A DNA stretch of 64,000 nucleotides. Source: Seison nebaliae. Taxonomy: Eukaryota; Rotifera; Pararotatoria; Seisonacea; Seisonidae. The translations under genes and the position numbers were made by a program. Of the stretch, positions 61,876 through 64,000 are shown in pieces. The DNA lies in assembly GCA_023231475.1 (NCBI GenBank), contig JALJEE010003089.1, forward strand, positions 1 through 64,000, in the 5' to 3' direction. Numbering within the stretch: the first letter of the stretch is position 1; each line of letters begins with the position of its first letter. The notes below the pieces were generated by a model. The model saw nothing but the letters and a program-made list of their open reading frames with translations. It was not told where the DNA came from and searched no databases.

Positions 61876-63628
61876 TATCAATTATTACATCAAAGCTAAA
61901 CTCACAAATTCTTCATTTAATCAAATCAACTTTCTCACTAATGTCAAACAGAAAATGAATTATAATCGAATTTCACTTATCAAATTTCATTATGGTCCTT
62001 TCCATTTCGTTTTAATTTGAACCTGTTCGGTTTCAATTTCCAACTTCTCCTTTTTCAACTCATTTTTCTCATAATTCCCAAATTAATTTCGGACTCTTTA
62101 ATTTGTGCCGATGGAAAAAGTTCAAATTATCTAATTCGTCACATAACATTATTTAATAGGACAATTGAACAATTGAGAGTTGAAGTTGAAAGTTGAAAGA
62201 AATGAGAGAAAACTTAAAAAAGATTCGAATAATATACATATATTCGTATATTCTATATTGTATATTGATAGTTAGGTAGGACATTTTCCATAGATATGTA
62301 TTAGAAAATAATCGTCAATTTTAATGTATTGATATAATAAAATGAAAAGTGCGTTTGGTAGTATTACTACCCATAGAGAAGGTACTAGTTAAAATTGAAG
62401 AGATAATTATATCTAATATAAGAATGTTGTTAATCGAATGAATGTGAAATCAACAACATGTCGACATGTTGAAGAGATGAAATATATTTATATTATTTAT
62501 GAACTCTACCAACCACATTACTCTCATACAACTGCTGTATAACCGTCTGCTCATATTGAATAATAACTACTTTTGTGAAAATAACAAATTTTGTCTATTA
62601 CTCGTTTCATTCGAGTTCGTTCCTCCAATTGGACAATTTATCATTTTGGATTCATTCTTATAAAATCCTTTTGACGGGTTTCTCTTTTGGGTAGGAAAAT
62701 ATTGGCATTTATTAATACTCATATTTTGGAAAGAATCATCAGTCGAAATGAAAGAAGAGTGAAAGAAGAAATTAATTTGGAGAATATCTCGAATTTGAAC
62801 GGGAGAAAATGATGAATAATAATTAATTACATCTGGATTAGAAATTCTAATTTAGACTGAATATTTATGAAAATATTTTATTGGAAAAATAAAAAAGAAT
62901 CGTTACATGATGATGTCCGCTGAGCGGACTCCGCTCATTTCTCTTCAATATCTGTTTTTTAGCATCAATGTTTTTACCTTCGAATATTTTCTAATTGTTT
63001 GAGAACGAACTTTTCGATTGTGGACAGTTATTTCTGTCGGACATTTATCTCATTGGTATTTAAAGAAGTTTTTCCTTTATTCAATAACAGTAAACAGATG
63101 TTCGTAAATTTTGATGATATATTCGAATTAGAAAATACTTAATCTAATTTATTGCACTTGTCACATGCTCCGTTAAGTTCTGAAAAGGATTTGAACGTTT
63201 TCCTAAGGACAATTGGAGAGAGAAGAAAAAATTCCTCAAAATAAAAAAAAGTCGTTTGTTGTTTAGTGGAGCGAGCCAGTGGTAATATGTTGTCCGATGA
63301 AGTGGTGGATTCTCTATCAATAAAACGTATTTATATCACCAAGATCTATGAATGCTTATATGCATAGTTGGATAAGATTGATGAAAGAACCATTTTATTT
63401 TGATGTAAAAAAATAAAGAATACCTTGAATGGAAGGTCAACAATAATTTCACCATATAAATAGATGTAATAGGAGTTCGTAATGACGATATTCTCCATTA
63501 AACTTCCTATTACTTTTCACAATTCTTTCTTTTTTCTTTAAGAGGCATGTTCAGTTGGGAAGAGTTTTAATGAATAATTCTAAATTGAAAATTTTGTTGG
63601 AAAGTTGGAGTAGATATTGTAAGAACAA
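61876..63628. other. Intergenic, divergent promoters
   Basis: Separates the ABHD-type gene (-) from the gene at the right edge (+). AT-rich except for the GC-rich palindrome listed separately. No ORF called. Confidence 0.4.
62915..62937. repeat. GC-rich overlapping palindromes
   Basis: GTCCGC-TGA-GCGGAC (62915-62929) overlaps TGAGCGGA-C-TCCGCTCA (62921-62937), so the central GCGGA can pair either way. This is unusually GC-rich for the region. A related GTCCG-AG-CGGAC palindrome lies near 45700. Confidence 0.6.
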
Positions 63629-64000
63629 ATGAATAATACTTCACATGAACCGCGACGGAGTCGGATCGTCATTCATGATAAGGAGAAAGAATACAATAAA
63701 CGTTTCGATCATTTCCTCACTAATTTTACGAAACTCCTCGAATCTCAGTTACCATATAACGGAGGAAATAAGAAAAATAAGAATTGTTTCGCTACGTCGG
63801 AATTAGAAGAAAAACTTAAAAATATTCAACGTGATGTCCATTTTGTATCGACTCTTCCACCCGATCAATACTTTAATTATTTCTTTTCCATCGTTCAACA
63901 AGTGGGACCATGTTGCGGTGTAGCGGCTATCATGACTTGTCTCTCCGCTATCAATCGATTGATTAATCGGAATGACCAAATTGTCAATGAGAGTTTTGGA
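63629..64000 (+). CDS. Probable ACTMAP-like papain-fold cysteine protease, 5' part
   Basis: An ATG at 63629 opens a frame that runs off the right edge (124 codons seen). Near the end, IVQQVGPCCGVAAIMTCL matches the nucleophile region of C39/papain-like peptidases of the ACTMAP (C19orf54) family, whose human member has a comparable QEGPQCGLVAL. One of the two Cys in GPCCG would be the nucleophile. ACTMAP removes the N-terminal acetylated residue of actin during maturation. The preceding 90 residues are charged and Lys/Asn-rich with no signal peptide. The His and third catalytic residues lie beyond the window. Another C39-like peptidase is the alternative. Confidence 0.55.
   Translation, partial: MNNTSHEPRRSRIVIHDKEKEYNKRFDHFLTNFTKLLESQLPYNGGNKKNKNCFATSELEEKLKNIQRDVHFVSTLPPDQYFNYFFSIVQQVGPCCGVAAIMTCLSAINRLINRNDQIVNESFG

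Noticed and set aside
63180-63200. GGATTTGAAC word resembling a tRNA T-arm on the minus strand
   Set aside because: No acceptor, D-arm or anticodon stem can be built around it.

Overview
The window is a strongly AT-rich stretch of an animal nuclear genome. It carries long, mostly uninterrupted coding exons separated by very short introns (most of those I could place are about 40-75 nt). The gene set (plexin receptor, DEG/ENaC channel, neurobeachin-like BEACH protein, RPAP2, eIF2B epsilon, mitochondrial ClpX and IleRS) points to a bilaterian invertebrate. The intron-poor, Asn/Ser-rich, AT-rich style resembles compact arthropod genomes such as those of mites. However, a good CCDC42/CFAP73 (motile axoneme) gene argues for a lineage that still makes flagella or cilia, so I leave the taxon open.

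Layout: 1-1.35 kb holds two decayed 3' ends of LINE-type retrotransposons facing each other. At 1.76-3.84 kb are a Rab1-type GTPase (+) and two tandem small four-helix membrane proteins (-). From 3.84 to 9.48 kb there is no convincing gene but many palindromes and short repeats. At 9.48-17.45 kb are mitochondrial CLPX (+), then mitochondrial isoleucyl-tRNA synthetase and a six-exon DEG/ENaC channel (both -, 179 bp apart). At 19.57-21.05 kb is CCDC42/CFAP73 (+). At 23.13-32.65 kb is a giant NBEAL-type BEACH protein (+). At 32.83-33.47 kb is an RPAP2/Rtr1 phosphatase (-), head to head with an unrecognised helical protein (33.81-35.65 kb, +). At 36.44-38.69 kb is eIF2B epsilon (+). A 9.1 kb stretch without recognisable genes (38.7-47.8 kb) precedes a five-exon plexin (47.80-55.24 kb, +). 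An unrecognised basic protein follows (55.63-56.86 kb, -), then hairpin-rich non-coding DNA (57-60.7 kb), an ABHD1/3-type hydrolase (60.75-61.88 kb, -), and the 5' part of a probable cysteine protease (ACTMAP-like) running off the right edge.

The genes are mostly housekeeping or signalling genes and do not form one pathway; CLPX and the mitochondrial IleRS are convergent neighbours serving the same organelle. The most unusual non-coding signal is a set of three composite hairpins (about 4.8, 59.4 and 60.2 kb). Their stems differ in sequence but stay fully paired, and they share a CCTCYTTGG apical loop, each inside an outer closing inverted repeat. I saw no tRNA, rRNA, CRISPR array, or capsid- or envelope-bearing virus-like element.
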